In this document: positions 11,738 through 23,820 of the stretch, in pieces | Layout of the letters: each line of letters opens with the position of its first letter | Numbering within the stretch: the first letter of the stretch is position 1 | NCBI GenBank assembly: GCA_963971285.1 | Contig: OZ020250.1 | Span: 19,434,783-19,498,782, forward strand | DNA from: Astropecten irregularis | Taxonomy: Eukaryota > Echinodermata > Asteroidea > Paxillosida > Astropectinidae | Reading direction: 5' to 3' | DNA length: 64,000 nucleotides | Notes under the pieces: model-generated | Database searches by the model: none | Told to the model about the DNA's origin: nothing | The model's input: the letters and a program-made list of their open reading frames with translations, nothing else | Position numbers and translations under genes: made by a program

Positions 11738-12704
11738 TAGACAATTCAAATCTCTTGATTGTGGTTGCTGTTGTCTGAATGTTAGTGTGTAATCAAATGA
11801 TTTTCATGTGGGGTTACTACCGAGCAGGTTTGAAGTTGCACTCAAAAGTTTTGTGTGGACTCATGTCTATGTTTCTTATATTTTGTCTTGGATTCTCTCG
11901 GAGGAGAGAATCTAAGCTTTACGCCGTGCCCACAAAGGTGCGACATTCTGTCAGCTACTCACAGGGAATGAAAGTGATGTTCCATGAATGTATTTAAAAA
12001 AATTAGTCCCACGCGGGAAGATGCGGTAGACATCTCCGAAAGAATGCCGCGGTAAGCTACCGCTTGGCTGTAAAGAAGAGAAAAAGTCCAAAGGGAACAG
12101 GGCTTCAGACTCAGACAAATAAAATAAGAAGTTTCATTTTGGCGAGTTACTTCCAAGGTTACTTGTAGCTTTTTGTTCCGATAAAGAAAAATAAGTCATG
12201 CTCTTGTGAAATGCGTAACCGATTTCACTTGGGAGATGGGGTCTTGGGAGGGGGCCTGGCGTTGATTGAGCCTGCAAATGAAGAAGGTGCTGGAAGTTGA
12301 CGCCATCAGGAAGTGATTTGGTCAAAGGATTAACACCCTCGGCCGCCAGAGGCGCTAAAATCGAATTGCTACAAGGCCAGTTTAACACCCCCGCCCCCCT
12401 TGCCCTAGATGTAAATCCTAAATTGGGTTATGTTTTTTCTTCTTTTTTTAAATAAATAAATCCTCATTATTTCAAGGTGTTAAAATGACAAATTTAGAGG
12501 AAATTGAATTTGCACCACCAGTTTTTTTCCCCACTTTCTTTAATCCCATCTGGGGTTTGGGGTTTACTCCAGCGACCCGCATGACTCTTGTTTTAATTTT
12601 CTGAGGTGTTAATTCAAGGACTTGTCTTGATGATATTTTTGTTTTTTCCCTCACTTGCTTTTTTTAAAAAATAATAATGAAATCATTTTCCCAGACAAGG
12701 GAAA

Positions 12705-13157
12705 GTGGTATTGACTTGCATTTTTGTCTTTTGTTCCCTGGAGCCCGTGGTAGTGGTAGGGGCGTTTCCCAAGAGGTGTAAAGAAGTAAATCCTGATGGG
12801 TTTAGTCTAATCAGAGGGTCCCTCTACTGTCTGGTCACTCGTAGGGGGGAAGGGATTGGAATCAATCGTTCAGAGGTCTTCTTTTTGTCAAAGAGCTGCC
12901 ACAGTGTTTCTGATGTGACTGTCCTCTGTCATTTGATGAAAGGCATAAGGTGTGAAGTCAAACCTGAGGTCAGGACACATATGAACCCGTTGCAGTTGTT
13001 GAGAGTTGAGTTCAGTGACATTGTAAACTTTCTGACCAGTCGCACCTGTGACTCGTTGTGGTCAGTCGTGGCTCAAAACATGTTGTCCAGTCCAGAGGAC
13101 CTTAGGGTAGGGGTCCTGAAGTGCAATGCTCCCCTTGAAATTGTCTTTATACTGTAG
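12705..13157 (+). other. 150-codon open frame in COPZ intron, not recognised
   Basis: Longest non-repeat open frame in this part of the intron. It has no recognisable domain, no splice context and no coding-like base composition against its surroundings. I list it only because of its length and consider it a chance frame. Confidence 0.1.
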
Positions 13158-13180
13158 TACCCATGGTGTTCCATGACCAA

Positions 13181-13312
13181 GGGTCAATTTCACCATTGAA
13201 ACTCATCTTAACTTACTGTCAATCGTAGCATTGCAGCCCTAAGTGGGATACGATGGGTTATCCTTCATAGCTGGAGTTAGGATTAATCGTAGGGCTTTGT
13301 GAAATCGACCCC
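13181..13312. repeat. MITE family A copy 2
   Basis: Ends GGGTCAATTTCACC and GTGAAATCGACCCC. The interior has TTACTGTCAATCGTAG and GGATTAATCGTAGGG. It lies next to the SINE copy on the minus strand. Confidence 0.8.
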
Positions 13313-13344
13313 AGGTCGGAGTAAGAATTTCATCCACACTACAT

Positions 13345-13545
13345 CAGCTTCTACTTGGACCAAGTCATTAAAAAAGTGAACACAGAAAAACTTATTTGAA
13401 CCAGCGACCCTTGGAATATCCTACCGGTGCTCTTACCAACTGAGCTATCCAGCCCTATGTTGGTGGTGTCCCTAATAGTCATTTATCTTTGTTCAATTAC
13501 CAGTCAGAAGCCATGAAACCACTCACATACCACTACATATCCCGA
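13345..13545 (-). repeat. tRNA-derived SINE copy (minus strand)
   Basis: On the minus strand it carries the A box TAGCTCAGTTGG (13437-13448) and a B-box remnant GGTTCAAATAA. The upstream block GTGAGTGGTTTCATGGCTTC ... TAGGGACACCACCAACATAG is shared with the copy at 4190. The acceptor stem does not close, so it is not a tRNA gene. Confidence 0.7.
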
Positions 13546-14020
13546 GAATCATTTACGATTTAAGATATTTCAGATAATTATGCTTAAACATTAGCAATAG
13601 AAATGCTGCATTATGATTTCTAGTTAACATTGTCTTTTTCTCTTAAAAGAGTTGCATACTAGTTTTCTTCCCATGTAAATAACAACTGTGAATGTACTCG
13701 CACTGCTGAATATTATGAAATGGTAGAACTTGTTTCTGATGTTGCATATGGACCCTGGTGGGAACAGCCCATGTGGCAAAATAGTTATAAAGAAGCAACC
13801 ATTTTCAGTTTTCTGTGTTAATTTATGTTGTGGCCCTGCTCCCACACCCCTTTTTGTTACCACCCACTATGTAAAATAGAAAAATATTGATTGTTGCTTG
13901 CCCTACTTGTATTATTCCACTCCCATCTTAGCCAATAACTTGCCTGACTTGATTAAATTTTGTTTTGATACATGATATAAACATGAATGTATTTTGTTGT
14001 TGATTAAGTTCACCTGTTTT

Positions 14021-14302
14021 GTGGATTGGTTTGCGGAAATACTATGTAAGAATTGTTCGTACTTTCGCACTTCTATTTCGTTCGCACTTCTCGTAAGGTC
14101 TCAACGTTTCGACTAGCTTGCTCTAGTCCTCATCAGGAGTCATGACCATCCTTCAGGACTAGAGCAGGCTAGTCGAAACATTGAGACCTTACGAGAAGTG
14201 CGAATGAAGTAGAAGTGCGAAAGTATGAACAATTCTTACATAGTGTTTCCACAAACCGATCCACATACCAATTGTCACCATGCAAAGCCACAAATCTTTT
14301 GT
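14021..14302. repeat. Inverted-repeat copy of hammerhead-bearing family D
   Basis: Two arms of about 110 bases in inverted orientation. Each carries GGTTTGCGGAAA-like, TTCGTACTTTCGCACTTC and GTAAGGTCTCAACGTTTCGA-like blocks. They meet near 14130-14160 around GGAGTCATGACC. The right side continues with ACCAATTGTCACCATGCAAA. The same unit occurs at about 43114 and 48564. The arrangement recalls the head-to-head terminal repeats of Penelope-like or retrozyme elements, but there is no reverse transcriptase in the window. Confidence 0.7.
14095..14144 (-). ncRNA. Hammerhead ribozyme-like fold, minus strand
   Basis: Read on the minus strand: the core CTGATGAG (14129-14136), a hairpin GACTAGAGCAAGCTAGTC (stem II, 14111-14128), then GAAAC and GTT, then GAGACCTT. 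Both core boxes (CUGAUGA and GAAA) are intact. Stem I is imperfect: CATGACTC against GAGACCTT pairs only in its inner 3 bp and one more. Stem III would be a tiny ACGU palindrome, as in dimeric hammerheads of Penelope-like elements. Activity is not shown. Confidence 0.5.
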
Positions 14303-14842
14303 CACTTGTTTTGTTGATAGTTTTGTGGATATGATGGTAACCCCCAGTAATTGATGTGTTTTTTGAATTAAATTAATCACTTTTTGTGTTGTTTTCGTTT
14401 CTTCCCATCCTTCATTGCTGCATCGTCATCCATACCTTCCCCCCTTCCCATCGTTCTTTGGTTTTTGTGCATGGTCTAGACTATCACAAGCAAGTTGCAT
14501 GTAAGTCAATGGTTTGAACTTTGAACTTTGATTCACCAGTAACCCTTAAAGATATTTGAATAAAACCAAACATCTCTAAAAACTCCTTTTCCTATTAGCT
14601 CTTATTTCCTTCGGTGGTTTCTTTCACTGTGTAGCATGAGTATGGTGGGTTATAGTGGTATTGGTGTTGGCTGTGTTAGGTCTGTAGAAGAAGTCTTATT
14701 TAAATAGCAGGCAGTGTGTATGTATGCTCACTCGTATGTCCGCTCGACCTGCCCCGCTGTGGCAGTTAGGATGCAGTCGTGTTCCACTGTATGCGGTTTT
14801 GACCCTAGCTCCTCCCTCGGCAGTGTGTTTGCCACTGCAACC

Positions 14843-15035
14843 TTGCTCAGTGCAACACGATCCCACAATCGTTATAGAGCAAGTCTGCTGGGTGCAGAAG
14901 CGGGATCATGGGTGCAGAAGCGGGATCATGGGTGCAGGAGCGGGATCCCATGGCTGGAAACAATAGAACCTGTGTTCTCTGGCTGAGTCGCACAAGATGG
15001 TGCCACAGAGATTGTATTGTGTTGCACTGAGCATA
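14843..15035. repeat. Small inverted repeat enclosing a 20-base tandem triplication
   Basis: Three copies of TGGGTGCAGAAGCGGGATCA lie at 14889-14908, 14909-14928 and 14929-14948 (the last with two changes). They are flanked by inverted GCTCAGTGCAACACGATCCC at 14850 and GTGTTGCACTGAGC near 15023. Confidence 0.6.
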
Positions 15036-16356
15036 GGCAAGGTTACAATTAAAGCAGAAAGGTGTAGGGGACTAGGGGTGTGTGTGTTTGCATGTTGGCA
15101 TGTTGGTCATGGTTCATTTTCATGTTCCTCTCCACCCTTTCCCCCTCATACCCCACCCCATCCTCATTGAGAATCGCAGAGCTGAAATGTTTGAAATGCT
15201 GCCCACTTTCCAAAATGGCGTGCAGTGATGTATCAATGTGTAATACTTTGCATGAGTGTCCTGCTTGATAGCAACGGCATGCACGCACAAAGGGTTAAAA
15301 TGCCGTATCTTGATACCAATCTCTTGCCTGGACTTCCCCTCCAAATAACCCTGTGCCCCTTTCAGACAAGACACGCAGTCCACGATGGCTCTCAAAATCA
15401 AAATAGATTGCTTAAGACTTATGCAATGCTTTGATATCATGGGGCTTCGAATGTATTACTTTAGACAAAATGTTTGGTATAGCGGTGTTCATTATAGCGA
15501 TGCTCCACTGTATAACCCATGTAGCTGTAGGTTTTAACAAACCTGAAATTGTTCGCGAATGTAACGACAAGCTCTTATGTTCCCATAGACACATTACTAG
15601 TCGTAGGATCTGGCCAAGCTTTGCCAAGAGCTTAAACTGTAGATTCTCAGTGTGTAGTTCTAGATTGAAAGAGCTTGTTCGTCTTGTGCATCGTAGAATG
15701 TCCCACGTTACCACCATGTCTGACATGTATGCATGTTCCTCATCCCGCAGTTTTTCAGGGACAGTTCATAAACCAACACGTAGCCGACACTCCGCTTAGA
15801 GAGGTTGACAAGGTACAGTGCATGTTCACGAGGACGTATATTTTGCTTATTAAAACTTGAAATTGTTTCTGGCTTTGGGGCTTCTTTCACGAGCGTATGT
15901 GGTAACATCTCCTTTCCCGCTGCTTTTCTGTGTCGCATCTCTTGACTGGTCGCGAGACCGCATCATTTGCTTTTTCTTCGCTGTTGGTGACAAAATGGAG
16001 GACAGAAGAATATTGACTGGTGTGTGCTATGGTATCCTTGTGTATGTAGGTGTACTTTGTACCAGACTTCCAGGGATGAAACTTTTCTCGGATCAGCTGA
16101 TTTCCTCTTCTTTTCACTTCACTCTTATGCTATTGAAAAGTGAAAAACACTGTACAGTTATGGTAAAGATTGGAATCTCCTCGTTTGCAAGTTGCATGCC
16201 TGTTTGTACAAGTTATGTATCTATACATGATACGTACACCACATGTGGCCTTCATTTGTACAGTTTTGTACCATCAGTGAAAAAGAAACTACGCTACAAT
16301 TGTAAAAAAATAATAATAAAAATGTCCCTTTCACCAGTGCTTCATAAATTCTCTTA

Positions 16357-16562
16357 AGGCCTTTTCACACGACGCTAAAAAACTCTCAACCATTGAGAGA
16401 TTCTCTCATGGTTGCGAAATCTTACAAAAGTGTCATCGTGTGAAAGGGCACCAATGCTTGAGAGTGACCAACGTCCCTGGTGAATCCTTGAGAGATTTTG
16501 ACCGAGGTCCAGACCCATGAGAGAATTTCTCAACGTTTTTTTAGCATCGTGTGAAAAGGCCT
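16357..16562. repeat. MITE family E (AGGCCTTTTCACACGAT ends)
   Basis: About 206 bases with inverted ends AGGCCTTTTCACACGACGCT and AGCATCGTGTGAAAAGGCCT. Sub-terminal GAGAGATTCTCTC and GAGAGAATTTCTC blocks repeat inside, with a second internal ATCGTGTGAAAGG. No open frame. Only one copy is in the window. Confidence 0.75.
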
Positions 16563-17412
16563 CAACTGTGAAGTTCTGTACCTGCTACACTCTACCTGCG
16601 ACCAACTTTATAAATCATGCTTCTTCTTTTTTTTTCATTTGACCTTTTTTTTTCTCCTTCTAGTAAGTGATTTGATGCTAAATTGTCATTCCCCTCTTAT
16701 TCATCCATGTAATGGGAGGAGGGTTTTAGAAAGGTTAGCCTGAGCCAAGCACCAGAGAGCCAGGGGCATTACGGGAAGTCTAGTTAATATAACAGAAGGT
16801 TGACTAATCATGTGTAGTTAACCCACTTTTGCATCCATATTTCTTACTACGTGGAGATTATTATTATTAACAACCGTGGCTTTTTGGTGGATATTTTCTG
16901 TGCTGGCTTTCCTCTCTCTCTGTGACTGTGAGATCGCTTGGCTTATAATCGCATCCATCACGGTGTTCTGTTCAGCAATTGGAACGCGGACTCCCAAAAT
17001 AGCAACCTTTAGCCCTTTAAATATGTTAGCCGTGTTTCCGATACTTGCTTGCAGGATGTACGTTTCCTGTGTATTTTACGTCCCGTGAGCTTGGCCTGTA
17101 TTAACGCGGACTAACAGTTTGCTGTCAACAGTTAAAGATAACAAAAACAAAGCAACAAATTGCTGAGAGGCGGGATTATTAGTTCGCCGCCTTCTTTCAA
17201 CTGTGCTTGGTGGTTTTTGTTTATTAAAGGGAGGAGTTGCTCACACAGTGATTGCTTTAGAGATGTAGTAGTGCACATTGATATTCAAGTGCCTGTAGTT
17301 GGTATGATCGCTACTGGTGGAATTTTGACTGACTACTAACCTTTACTGGAGGGTCATTCTTATTAACCTAGTTGCTTCTGATTTATTGAGGGTGCCTGTC
17401 TCTTTCTGAACA

Positions 17413-17563
17413 GGGCTCGATTTCAACAAACTCATCGTAACTTTCTATCAATTGTAGGACTTATGGTGTATTGCAGCCCCATGTAGGAGTCGTAGGATAC
17501 GATGGTTGTAATCCTTCATAACTCGAGTTACGATCGATCGTAGGGCTTCATGAAATCGACCCC
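17413..17563. repeat. MITE family A copy 3
   Basis: Ends GGGCTCGATTTCAACAAACT and CATGAAATCGACCCC. The interior has AACTCGAGTTACGATCGATC, one of the better kept inner palindromes of the family. Confidence 0.85.
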
Positions 17564-18623
17564 ACGTCATTAACAATTCTGAAAGGGGATGAAGTACTTG
17601 CAACAATAATTAGAGCTAATTGTGCTTAGGGAAGCACAGGGTATATCAGCCGTTAACGTTAACCATGTTAACAGCTTTTGAAAAATATCAATATCAGTTT
17701 GTGGAAGAACTATTAGCATTTTGTTATGTTGAAGAAAATGACCACAAGTGACCACTAGGTCACCACTGGCCGAATGTGCTAGTCACTACAGATGAGGCTA
17801 AGACCAAACAAGATTCTGCCCAAATTTGGCTCAAATCGGTGGAGGAACTTTAATAGAAGATATTGCATTTTTGTGCAAGCTTTTGCACGAAGAAAGCAAA
17901 AAGCAAGAGAGAAAGTCGATGATTACAATACAGTATAGTATACCAGCCTGCTTTGCACGTCACAAACAAGAAACAAACTGATTTATAAGTGAAAAGTACC
18001 CACTTGAATGTCGGTTGGAACAATTTTATTGGGGTGCGGGGTACGAAGAGGTGATCATTTGAAGACGGTGTGGTGGGCGGTTGGATTGTTGCCAAAAGCT
18101 TGTCAAATTGCTGAACATTTCTCTGTCTCAACTGTTATCCCAAGACTAGTACGGTACTTAGCAAACGGTACCGCGGGCACATACGTGCAGAGGTTCACAA
18201 GGAAATACGGAATTGATTGACTCATTTTATGAAATAGATAACGGTGCAGCTGAGCCTGAACCAAGGCAAATTTAACGCAACATCCTGTCCCGATGATGTT
18301 ATACCCTTTGCCAGTAGTGTGCCCTTGTAGTGGTGTTCCAGTACCTTGTAGTAGGCGTGGGGTTAGCTGTGGGGTGTGGAGGTGTGCTTTTTTTTTGGGG
18401 GGGGCAAGGTGGAGAGTATTTTGACATTGGTATGAAGCGGTGCGGAGCTGGCTGGTCTGGTTTGGAGCCCCAACTGGAAGCAGGAAGGCTGTCTGACTGT
18501 CTAAGTGTTTGTCAGTTGCCTTGATGAATTGGTCCAAAAGACCAAAAAATCCCACTTCTGCCACCTTTGGGAACTAGATTAGAAGCTTTTCTAGACCTTA
18601 GATTGGAATATTTTTTTACAAAG

Positions 18624-18959
18624 TAAAGGTAGTATTATACTTTGGTAGCATACCGAAACAGAAATCTCCACAGATTTACCTATAACTTACAGGGTATGAA
18701 GAAAGTGATGGTAGAAACATACCGTTAAAATCTTTCTGCCTGAAATGCTGTATCTATCCAACTTTGATCTTAGAAAGATAAAAAGTAATGGTGAAAAGAT
18801 TTTTAAAATACTGTTGATGTTTTTCATTGTTTTCTCAAAAAGTGGGCACCGTATGGGACTGGGAATTTCACAGATGACTGTTACTGTATCCTCCTTGATA
18901 TTTTTCACCACGAAACTGCATTTCTTTGACAAAAACCATAGTATGATATTACCTTTAAA
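18624..18959 (-). repeat. MITE family B copy 2
   Basis: Reverse orientation relative to copy 1. It begins TAAAGGTAGTATTATACTTT and ends CATAGTATGATATTACCTTT. The minus-strand interior shows CATTTCAGGCAGAAAGATTT and the AAAAGTGGGCACCGTATGGG block as its complement. Confidence 0.85.
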
Positions 18960-19460
18960 CAGAGGGTTTTGGTGGACTCAACAAGATTGACACAGCCACC
19001 CTATCGGAGGTCCGCTTCTGAGAATCGTAACCCCCTCTGCCTGCTCAATTTATCCAGATAACAGTTCAATCCAAAATTCAAAGAAAAAAGTTTGCACAAT
19101 CTGAAGAGGTTTGGCAGCTGCTCTAAGTGTGGGAATTTAAAACCTAATGAGGGGCTTAGTTTTTCCTACTTCTACTACGCATTTCCTGGTTTTATGCATG
19201 AGGGAAGATTTTCAGCGATTAAGATAAAGAAGAGTCAGAGAAAAAAGAGTTGCAGACCAAAATTTGAAACCAACTTTTGGGTTTTTTATTTGTCAAGGGT
19301 AAATATCCTAAGATAAGGTTGAGTAAGGGATTTGATCCTGGTATTTTCTTGTTATAATCCTGGTAATGCTGGGGATGGCATCGGATAATCCTGGTTCGTC
19401 CCAAACCTGTCAAATTTGGACTTAAAAGAACTCAGATCTGGGTCCAGCAATGACGTAATT

Positions 19461-19475
19461 GGGGGGGGGGGGGGG
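19461..19475 (+). repeat. Poly-G tract
   Basis: 15 consecutive G. A longer one (21 G) is at 26742-26762 and another (13 G) at 63897-63909. Confidence 0.95.
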
Positions 19476-19764
19476 TGGCTAACCCTACGGGGGCACCTGC
19501 CAGAGGCACCACTTTTAGGGGGCACAAAAAATGCTAAGGAAAACAAGTTATTGAAAATCAATTAAAGTCAATGAAGTTTGAACAAAAAAGGAAAGATTCT
19601 AATTTCAAATGATTTATTGACATCTGAAGTTGTAATTAGGGGCACGATTTTAGCACTTACCCTGGGGGCTGTTTTCCCTAGATACTCCACTGGAGTCCAG
19701 AAGACAGTTTCACAATACCGCGTACAATTGCTTGACTTGGATTAAACCAAGCTAAATGTCACAC

Positions 19765-20138
19765 TTAAAGGTAGTATCATACTACTTTGGTTTTTATCAA
19801 AGAAATACAGATTCATGGGCAAAAATATCAAGACAGATACAGTAACAGTCATCTGTGAAAATTTCAGTCACATACGGTGCCCACTTTTTGAGAAAACAGT
19901 GAAAAACAGCCACAGTTTTTCTTAAGTCTTTTCTCTTTTATTTTTGATCTTTAAAAGATCAAAAAGATTTTCGGTATTTGTTTTTACCAATTTCTGGATA
20001 CATGTAAATAGACCATTTCAGGCAGAAAAATTGTAACGGTATGTTTCTACCACCACCATCTTCATACCCTGTAAGTTATAGGTGAATCTGTGAACATTTC
20101 TGTTTTGGTTTCTTACCAAAGTATGATACAACCTTTAC
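19765..20138 (+). repeat. MITE family B copy 3
   Basis: TTAAAGGTAGTATCATACTA at the left, CCAAAGTATGATACAACCTT at the right. The central block GATCTTTAAAAGATC is a self-complementary core conserved in the family. Confidence 0.88.
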
Positions 20139-20617
20139 ACAGAAAGACTATTTCACAGGGTATGGGAGGTTTTGAGGTAAATTGCTCAGGAGGGGTTAGA
20201 GTTAGGCCCTCCCGATCAGTCATAGTTGAATTTTCCTTGCAACAAAGTTTTAGGATCAGTCTTCACTTGGGCGTGTAGTTTTACCGAGATTTTGTTTCTC
20301 TTCTGTATTTTAAAAAGTTTTTGGCAAATAATGGAATTAGAAATAGAACGCTCAGTAGCTTCATGGCTCTACTTCAAGAGGTTTATCAAGTTGTTCTTTC
20401 TCCTGGGAGGTAAAGGGGGAAGGGGGCGACATGCTCTTTGGGCGTTGAGCCCCCTCTGTGTATTCTCCATCAAATTTGGCCCTTCCTAAGGGGACCTAGA
20501 GGGAGGGCGAAGGGTTTTCCTTAAAACCTGTCGGACGTCTAATCCTTGACTTGCCTCTTTCGAGTCGCTGTCGTTTTTTTATTCCGGCCTGACAATTGTA
20601 GAAAATCGCATGGGCTA

Positions 20618-20795
20618 TGTGTGTGTGTGTGTGTATATAAAAACACTCACTCATTCTAGAACTGTCATGATTTGGCATTCTGCGTGCGAAAGTAAGACAT
20701 CATGGTGTCAGACGTACGGAGGGGAGGGACTAAGTAAGCTCCAACTAGAGACTCTTACTCTCCCTTTTTTGTGTGTGTGTGTGTGTGTGTGTGTG
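20618..20795 (+). repeat. Two (GT)n microsatellites
   Basis: Dinucleotide GT runs at 20618-20634 and 20771-20795, with unrelated sequence between them. Confidence 0.9.
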
Positions 20796-22773
20796 AGGGA
20801 AATGAAAGCCAACTGTCGAGTTGTTATCCAAAATTTGGAAATGTCTCTAATAAAAAAAGGAATTAAAGTTGCTGACTAATGCTAGCCCGGGGTCAGGGCT
20901 ATCGCCTAGCATCCTTTGCGGCGATTTTTCTCTGATTGAAGACCGGGATGGATTTTGTTCGAGTCCTAATGTAACCGTAACTTTTGTAGGGTTGAAGTGA
21001 CAAGTTCCTCATTTGGTGTCCCTCTAGTCCTCCCTCTCCCCCGTCAGCTTGTCCGATTTTTTTTTGGCAGAAAGCAGAGCTTGGTACAAAAACAGACCCT
21101 AGCAGGTTTGTCTTATTATCTCTAGATGCTTTGACATCCATATGTTCTGTCCGAATTAGCCTTCTTGTCAGAATTGCACACTTAGAACCTGTACTTCTCA
21201 CACCCTCTGGTCTGTGCTTCGTCAAGGCGACTCGCGAAAAGAAATCCCGTGCAGTGCACCCTTTGACATTTTGACTGTAAGAGTTTGTTTTACCCACCAG
21301 TCCCCCCCCTCCCCTTTACTATTTTCGGCTATATTTAGACCCCGACCACATCCCGTCAGAAGCCATTGGCACTTGAACTCGCTGTAACAGCCACACGAAC
21401 CAAGTTTTTTTGGGGAGAGGGGGCGAAATGTATGCCATCTGTCTCCCAAAAAATATGGACTTCTTGAGAGGTCCTTGAGAGCTTGTGACTTGCTTCCCGT
21501 AAAAACTCTCCGACTTATAGAGAGCTCCTGTCAAATTTTATGGTGAACTGCGGTTGACTTCTGTTTAAAAAAAACGGTGACTTGTTTCCTCTCATAAAAA
21601 CCTCCCTGTTGTTTTTTTTTTCTTTGCTGCTTCTTAATAAATAAAGTCGCACAGCATGTACTTTACAACTTCCCTTAGATCTAGAGAGGGACACTCATTT
21701 CCTTTCCTTGTGTAGAATGTTTGGCTGATGCCGTTCAGCTTTTTTTTTAAAGTAGTGTGTAGCTTTGTCTGGCCCGAAGCCGATCTTTATAGCTCTTGTC
21801 ATCCCATGTTTCTCCGTGATGCATATTTGAGACCTTGGCCTTTTTTCCCTGATCAAGAGAGACTCTAGGATGATGCATGATGGTAGAGCCTTCGTAGAGA
21901 TGCTATATTTTGCATCGTTGGATTTGTGTAGCAGATCTGCTGTGAGGTTTTGAGGTTTTTCTCTTTATTTATCAAGCGTGTTTTGTCCTGCATCGTGATT
22001 TTTTGTTTGTTTCATCCTTCTGGCATCCCAAAGCTGTCTGATGCTTGTTGATATTCTTGACTTTATACCCTCTACATACCCTCTACGGTGGATGTCAGTC
22101 TCTGAACTCCTGGGTCCCTCATCATCCTTAAATTGCCACCATCTTCTGAGTTTTCAAACATTTGACTCCCCTTGATACCTTACTTATCCTTTACATTTGT
22201 TACCCCCTTGTGTTTTTACCTTCTCCCCTTTCCATGATGGTGAGAGGTTTCTATTTATACATTCGACAATCCGCCCCTTCCCGTTCAAGACCCTCGCCCC
22301 TTCTCGCCATAAAGGGGGTCATTGTATTCTTGTATGCATCTTGGTAACCCAATCCCTATTGATAATGACTTGCCCCCTTCTTGTAGAGGTTATTAGAAGT
22401 TTTGAAAGGCAATTTGATACCCCTGTTTCGCACCCCTCCTTGCCCACAAGGGTCCCCTGACTTTTTGTGTTTACCGGTATTGATCATACCCTCCCCTAAT
22501 GTTGTTTTTGGTTTTGGTTTATGCATGCGTTGGTCTTCTACTCTTGGTTGGCAAGGTGGTCTCCTGAATCCACATTGCTGTTTGTTTCAGTTTAGTTGGC
22601 TTAATTAGCTCAAAGTCTTTGAAAATCGTGATTGCAAATTAAATTTTCTCTGCCTCAAACTATGGGTCCGGAATTAATTTCATTCTCAGGTATTGGTGAG
22701 TTTGGGGAAAGGGCCCCTCATGGTGGCAGGAATGTTTCTCAAACTGGTGTTTAGTTCTAGACTGATTTCGCCC

Positions 22774-22912
22774 GGGTCTAAGTTTCATAGAGCTTTGCTA
22801 GCACAAACAGTTTTCCCGATTTGGGCTCACTACCGGTACCTTATATTTGCATTTTTATTGTGCTTGTGCAAATGGTGGTGCTTAAATTCAGCAAGCTCTA
22901 TGAAATTGACCC
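22774..22912. repeat. Short family C-like element
   Basis: Inverted ends GGGTCTAAGTTTCATAGAGC and GCTCTATGAAATTGACCC resemble family C. The interior differs: it has GCACAAACAGTTTTCCCGAT and no AAGTCTTCC block. Confidence 0.5.
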
Positions 22913-23205
22913 ATTAGTCTTTAATAAAAGGTATCTGTAGCTAGAGGCCATCCCATAATAACCCCTTTTCTCTCTCCATGTTTCGATGATAGAAGAATGC
23001 GCTTGGTATAACGGTATTTTAATAATGATTAATATTATTGTTCCATTGTGGGATGGGTTTTATGTTTATGAACACATTCCCACAAAGTCACTTGTACATT
23101 TAACAAAATAATAACAAAACTATCATAGAAATCCAATTATAAACCATTTGCCTTTCCCTGGCCACAAAAACCAGTTCAATTAAAACTGATAAAACAACTA
23201 ACTAA

Positions 23206-23356
23206 TTAAAACTGGTGTTTGATTAAACCCTTGCTAATCAGGTTTAATTAAAGTGGTGTTTGATTAAACCCTTGTTAATCAGGTTCAATTAAACTGGTGT
23301 TTGATTAAACCCTTGTTAATCGGGTTTAATTAAACTGGTGTTTGATTAAACCTGAC
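23206..23356 (+). repeat. 41-base tandem repeat, about 3.7 copies
   Basis: Unit starts TTAAACTGGTGTTTGATTAA and continues ACCCTTGTTAATCGGGTTTAA, repeated head to tail with a few changes. AT-rich and without an open frame. A loosely inverted part unit lies just upstream (ACCAGTTCAATTAAAACT). Confidence 0.85.
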
Positions 23357-23678
23357 TGGCAAGGGGGTTACACCACGCAGAATCTTTGGAAAAAACAAAA
23401 GATCTGTGGCATTGAAATTCTCTCTGGTTAATAAGAACAAAATTGTTCAATGATTTTTTCAACTTCCCTAATGCGTAGTTGTGTACTTTAATAATTAAAA
23501 AAGTTATAAGATGGCAACCATTGGAGGAAGCCTGGAGTTGATTTCACTAAGCAAATAGTTATCTTAAATGTGAATGGATCTCAATTTGTAAGCAAAGTGT
23601 GATGTCACTCACTTTGGAGATCTTGACAACCTATCTTAAGATTTGATAATCTTCAGAGGTTTTGTGGAATCCAGTCCA

Positions 23679-23820
23679 GGGCTCGATTTCACCAAATTCA
23701 TCATAACTTACTATCAATCGTAGGACTTATGATGCATTGAATCCCTATGTAGGATACGATGGGTTATCCTATGTAAAACAAGTTACTAGCGATTGCTAAG
23801 CGCTTCATGAAATCGACCCC
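23679..23820. repeat. MITE family A copy 4
   Basis: Ends GGGCTCGATTTCACCAAATT and CATGAAATCGACCCC. The right inner arm has decayed (GTTACTAGCGATTGC). Directly upstream, 23530-23678 may be another small element with ends CTGGAGTTGATTTCAC and GTGGAATCCAGTCCAG. Confidence 0.8.

Noticed and set aside
15857-16357. 166-codon + strand frame with hydrophobic start
   Set aside because: No recognisable domain, no splice signals that fit, and AT-rich intron-like composition; most likely chance.
23206-23356. CRISPR-like array
   Set aside because: Units are directly adjacent with no unique spacers, and this is animal DNA; simple tandem repeat. The same holds for 48984-49080 and 50162-50278.
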